Below, in pieces: positions 59,404 through 64,000 of a stretch of DNA of 64,000 bases. Position 1 is the first letter of the stretch; each line of letters starts with the position of its first letter. A model generated the notes under the pieces. It had not been told where the DNA came from. It did no database searches and was given only the letters and a program-made list of their open reading frames with translations. The stretch spans positions 70,948,001 through 71,012,000 of the forward strand of contig NC_060213.1 in assembly GCF_021130785.1 (NCBI RefSeq), written 5' to 3'. A program made the translations under genes and the position numbers. Source of the DNA: Homalodisca vitripennis (taxonomy: Eukaryota; Arthropoda; Insecta; Hemiptera; Cicadellidae).

Positions 59404-60506
59404 GCTTTGGGGTATTGGGGTGGATTCACAGATCCTCACACGTCAACCTGAGCTTATTGTGTGCCCCTTTGATGTTAGAGGGGTAAGCCTATATTTGTGC
59501 CCTTAATTAGGCTAAGAAGCTTTTCCCCGATACTACCATCTGGTTCGTTTGCCTGGTTGTTTATTCACCGAAAAGAGCCCTTCTCCTTGCTCCCAGTCTC
59601 TCACAGTCCAGTATTATGTGTTTTGCAGTCTCTTCAGACTTATTGCAGAGTCTACACTCCGAGTCCTCATGTCGTAAACCTAGAGTGTTTAGGTGTTTCC
59701 TGAAGTGGCCGTGTCCAGTGATCAGGGCAAATCACTTGCTTAAACCGATCCCTGCCCAGCCCCATCAGCCGTCTGGTGAAGCCGGAGCTAGAATCAGCAA
59801 GCAGTCTTTTGCCGAGTGCTTGTCCTTGGTGACTCTGCCACCGCAAGCGGTGTGTCTTCCTGGACCATTTGTTTATACTTTGGTAAGCGGCTGACTTGCT
59901 TATACCACAACTCGGTTCTGGACCGGTGTATGGCATGCTTGCTCCGCTTTTGGCAAGCCTGTCGGCGCATTCGTTACCACCTATGCCTGTGTGGCCCCGA
60001 TACCCAACCAAGTCGCACAAAGTTGCGTGATCCAAGCTTGCAGAGAGTGTTAAAGCACTCCCACACAAGCCTGGATGAGATGCTGTTGGAGTCAAGAGCT
60101 TTAAGAGCTGCCTGACTGTCTGACATTATACAGATGTTCATTCCCTGGTACCCTCTAGTGAGGCTTAGGTTGGCACAGGCTAGGTATACCATAGATTTCG
60201 GCTTGAAATATGGAGCAGTTCCGACCCAAACTGCCGCAAAGGGCAGTTCTAGGGGATTGACTAAACACTCCATATCCAGTTCTACCCTTAATAAGCGAGC
60301 CATCCGTGTACCAGACAAAGCTCTTTCTTATTGTTGGGATGTTATCTTGCGATTTCCACTCATCTCTGGAGTAGAAGTCAACAGAGAATGGCTTATTAAA
60401 TACGAACTCCGTTCTCATTATGTCGGAGACCATTTCGAGAATAGCGCTTGGGTTTACAGCTTCAGTGTTGGCGCCATGGCTCGCGTTAGACGCGCCATTC
60501 CTCCGA
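59379..60506 (-). mobile_element. 5'-truncated non-LTR retrotransposon with RNase H domain (I-group type)
   Basis: A 1.13-kb insertion read on the minus strand. It has RNase H coding (60433-59900), a cysteine/histidine motif, a stop at 59561, a 3' UTR and a poly(A) tail seen as T at 59377-59403. A perfect 11-bp duplication flanks it, and the truncated 5' end abuts the right copy. RNase H domains in LINEs are typical of the I group (I, Loa, R1-related); a poly(A) tail argues against the classic I element, which ends in TAA repeats. The clade is not certain. Confidence 0.9.
59561..60433 (-). pseudogene. LINE RNase H and C-terminal zinc-knuckle-like region, frameshifted
   Basis: The RNase H domain removes RNA from RNA-DNA hybrids during retrotransposition. 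Its four acidic or histidine sites are visible in three frames: D in FVWYTDGS (near 60315), E in FQAEIYGI (near 60200), D in CIMSDSQAAL (near 60120), and H/D in RGHTGIGGNECADRLAK (near 59995-59945). Frame changes fall near 60190 and 60000. Downstream, HEDSECRLCNKSEETAKHII has a C-x2-C-x8-H-x4-C pattern often found at LINE C-termini. The frame ends at the TAA at 59561. The RT domain is missing through 5' truncation. The frameshifts mean the encoded piece is dead, but motif preservation and the perfect target duplication indicate a fairly recent insertion. Confidence 0.9.
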
Positions 60507-60517
60507 TGGATCCGATT
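60507..60517. repeat. Right 11-bp target duplication of RNase H LINE
   Basis: TGGATCCGATT, identical to 59368-59378. Confidence 0.85.
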
Positions 60518-62930
60518 AAAAAATATGCAATTTTTATTGCTTTAATCTAGGAAGATTATTTTAACAGACGATTTTTGTACTGTACATTTAATCACTCGAA
60601 ATATATCCAATTAATTAAATGACGGAGCTCTTGACTCTGCAGGACATCGTTAAGGCAAGCTGAGATTATTTCTATTTGGCTCGGTATTGTTTATAAAGTG
60701 CGCCTTTATCAAAGATACCAAAAAAAGATTTTAAATTAACAAAATTAATTAAATACTACTAAAAATTTAATTTAATACTAACATTTTACTCACAACTTTC
60801 AAGTAATTTAATAATTAGCGATACAAAGTATGCGGAATTAACGAAAGGAAATTTGTTATAGTCTTATTTTAAGCTTGAATATACGAGTACAGACATACTC
60901 AGCATTATCTTTAAATGCCTGAAATTAAATGCATTTCAAGTAAACTGCTAAGTTATATTTGCCAAAATATAATTTATATTTGAAATATTGTATAGAGAAT
61001 GTTAGCGGAACCTATACCTCGACGGCTGGGAAAATTAATTTCCGCCTGTCTTGTCTGTTCACACGATATCTTAAGACCGAACTAACAAGTACAATTTATT
61101 GTTTAACTCATCAAGAGTTAAGTGTTGACTTTAACCTGGTTTTTTATATTCGGATTAGCTCAAATCTTTTCAAACCAATTTTGGAGGTAAGTGTTAATTT
61201 ATTTTGGTTCTATGAAAATTGATATTCATCCACAGATGAAGACGCGTACTTCTATCCACACTAAAATGACGTTTATAGCTTATTATACCTACAACGTTTC
61301 CTTAATAGAACAATACCTCTTGTTTATATTAAGAAACCTTGAGAAGCTAAAGAATCCTCACTTATGTAAATATTTTCAAACCAATTCTATATGTCTCACA
61401 AGAAAAGATAACCACTTCAGTTTAGGTGCTCACTCAGTTAAATAATTGAAATTTGGTAAAACATTAGAAATATATTCAAGCTTTAGTGTTTCAAAATAGA
61501 ACCAGTTTCATTGAATGTTCTGTGTATTTCTTTGCAAATAATGTCTCATTATGTATATTTGAAAATTACCATTTAAAACTAGGATACAAATTTTGGTTCA
61601 GCGTGTATTTTCTAACTTAGTCAGCTAGAGAAGTAATCAATAGAAAATTATAAGATCAAGATATATTTGCAGCAGTGTAGTAGGACCAATACTGTATATT
61701 AAAGAGAGAACAATTTTTTGTCAGAGATTAAACTAAAGGGGACAAAAATTTATTTATAAAAGAAGATTATCAACATCAGCTTGTTTTTTGTATGTATCAA
61801 GAACTGGGTCATTTTAGGATTGATATTTTACCTTGAACAAGAATAGTTTTATTATACAAAAAACAGTAAGCCTCCATTAAATAATTATTAGCTTTATATA
61901 TAAAATAAAATATAAAAAAATAAAATAAAAATAAATAAATAAAAGTAAGATATTATAATATACTACATTAATTGTGTGACGTGGTTTTTAACGTGAAGAA
62001 AGACATGTCACATATGCCGGTAGTAAAATGTGCAATCTTTGTAAGTTGTATAAATATGAAACTTAAACCTACTCTATTCTTTCTGTTAAACATATTCTAG
62101 TTGAGTCAAAAATATTAATAAAGCCACTGATTAATAGCAAAAAATCATTTATGACATATATTATATGTATATTGCTAAATTTGCACTGTTTCTCGCAGTG
62201 AGTTCATCATATTACTGTTTTATAGTTCATAATATAGTTTCTTATTGCTAAACTAAATTTGAAAAATATTTATATCAATATTCCTTATAAGTTCGTTTTG
62301 AATAAAATAGTTTCTAATGGTTATATTGTTTCTTGTTTTTATGAACGAAGTGTGTACTTCTACTAAAAATACCATAAACACGAATGTGACTGTCCATTCT
62401 TGTACTGTCAGAGATTTGATTCATATAATCAGGAGTCCGAGTCCGTTTAAAAGATCAGAGCAAGTGGACGACAAAAAACTAAAAAACGTGTTGTAATTAT
62501 TCAACATCAGAAAAATGAAGTTTAAAGTCCTAGTGTTATTGCAGAGTATGACATGTTATCAATATATCACCAGGTCCACAATTTCCACCTTATCAATGAC
62601 TTGTTTACTGATCTCTTCAAAAATGCTTAAATCTTTTCAGAAATCACTGTATTAAGCGGAAGATGAAAGTGTGCTGAACTGAAAATTCTAATTAATACAA
62701 CCCTTCCCACGATACCTACCATATCTAATGTGTAGCAATTATAAAAACGTAATGAAAAATTTTAACACTTGCAATAATATTCTAACCGTGAAATAACTGA
62801 AGATTTTTATTTAAAAACCTAATATCACTGCAAATACTACCTGAAAAGTTATTAAATATCTTTCCGATATCTTGTTATACTGTAAGAAAATAATATAATA
62901 AATATACCTCACAGGGACACACCTTTTAAA

Positions 62931-62931
<1 letters not shown>
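60518..62931. other. AT-rich stretch without a recognisable gene
   Basis: Frames at 60959-61222 and 61191-61445 have no family motifs. GGAGGTAAGTGT near 61184 resembles a splice donor but is isolated. Confidence 0.5.
61897..61944. repeat. A-rich low-complexity tract (TAAAA-type)
   Basis: Repeated TAAA and TAAAA words without a strict period. Confidence 0.8.

Positions 62932-63009
<78 letters not shown>
62932..63009. repeat. (TA)n microsatellite, about 78 bp
   Basis: Uninterrupted TA dinucleotides. Confidence 0.97.
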
Positions 63010-63013
<4 letters not shown>

Positions 63014-64000
63014 TATCCTAAGCAAACTGATGTTGTTTGTGAAACAAATATATATAGCAAGCACCTAACAGCAGTGAATAATTTTATTAGGGGCGGACCT
63101 TTGTGCTAACTTCGTGCGTAACTAACCGTTTTGGAAACCGTATAGGTTTGTTGGCTCAAATTATTCCAAAAGGATAATTTAATATCTGCCTTATTTCTTT
63201 TTAAGAAATGCTTCAACGAAAAATTCGAAGCTCTACAACTTCGATTAAGCCACAAAGATCAAATACCTAATTTAACCACTACTTTGGGTTTTCTTATATA
63301 CTGTATTTGTGTACAGAACTGTCAATAGTTATTAATTTATCGAGTTAAAATAATCATCCTTTTGTAATGGATTCAGGCTGAAAATTATCTTAATGTGGCT
63401 TTAAACCATTGCCATAGCGTGTATGTATTTGTGACTAAGTAAAGATTGTCAACACGTAAAAATCAACGTTATAAGCAATTGGCCCGGCGAAGCAGTGACA
63501 TTCGCTATGACAGGAAACAGCTGTGACTGACTGTGATTAGCGACAGCCGATTGGCAAGCTCTAGCCAGCTTATAGAGCGACCAGCTATTTGGACAGAAAA
63601 CGGTGGAAATGGAACCCAATAATGGTGAAGAAGACGAGAGGAGAGTCAAGTTGGAGAGTTTTGTATATTGCAAGTCGAGTTGATAGCGTAAAGAATGTTT
63701 AAATCGAGTTGAGTATTGAAATTGTCTGGAAGAGAAATATTACTCTTTTGTGTAAAAGTGTTATAAGGAAACCCATTAAAATACAAATTGTCAAATGGAG
63801 CGAAAGGAAGATTGTAAAATGTTTAATATATATTGATTTTGAAGCAGAGATTGATTGGTAGGAGAAAATATCCTACAGACCCGCAAGGTAGTGAGTGCAG
63901 TAAATGTATTTGTGCCAGTTAGCTAATTACTGCCCACGATAGTTATGAAATCACTGGATTGCAACTATTGCCTGCTTCTTTACGTGGCCGTGCAATTTAT
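63010..64000. other. Non-coding stretch to window end
   Basis: 63480-63660 is GC-richer, with GATTGG (reverse CCAAT) at 63550 and CTTATAGAGC near 63570. This could be a weak promoter, but no coding follows before the window ends. Confidence 0.4.

Overview
The window is eukaryotic DNA, most likely from an arthropod and probably an insect. It is AT-rich, contains long dinucleotide tracts, has no operon-like gene packing, and carries a set of mobile elements common in insects: mariner, P-like, Penelope-like and non-LTR retrotransposons. The insect assignment is inference from element content. I found no host protein-coding gene that I can defend, and no rRNA, tRNA or CRISPR array. Almost every recognisable reading frame is a broken transposon gene.

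Layout. Positions 1-4260 hold three Penelope-like element (PLE) fragments (A, B, C), all on the minus strand and arranged head to tail; a fourth copy (D) lies at 38163-39490. Positions 8448-10607 hold a tandem array with a unit of about 395 bp, split by a 5'-truncated non-LTR retrotransposon (8584-9553). A separate array with a unit of about 100 bp is at 11390-11668. A nearly complete mariner with terminal inverted repeats and one frameshift in its transposase occupies 20755-22054. Positions 23123-26831 are a nested insertion: a 47-bp inverted-repeat element flanked by TA is interrupted by a P-like transposon (23534-25853) that has perfect 21-bp terminal repeats and a perfect 8-bp target duplication. 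Around 28.3-29.0 kb there is an acidic exon-like frame with one stop, beside a GC-rich patch. An old dispersed repeat with insect-typical end motifs is at 41672-43003. At 59379-60506 there is a 5'-truncated non-LTR element with an RNase H domain, a poly(A) tail and an 11-bp target duplication.

Sequence quality. Two stretches, 1-4.7 kb and 45-57 kb, look like poor consensus. Fragment B differs from fragment D mostly by extra bases in homopolymer runs. A 55-base C-rich insert splits a conserved reverse transcriptase motif in fragment C. 45-57 kb is full of C or G runs and strand-skewed composition, including an exact 16-base C15A repeat. Frameshifts in those stretches should not all be read as biological decay.

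How the parts relate: nothing here works as a pathway. The window is a gene-poor record of successive insertions: a non-LTR element into a tandem array, a P-like element into an older TA-flanked element, and PLE copies in tandem. The most informative observations are the nested P-like insertion, the head-to-tail PLE cluster with small hairpins at element ends, and the almost intact mariner. I did not find evidence of a new functional system.
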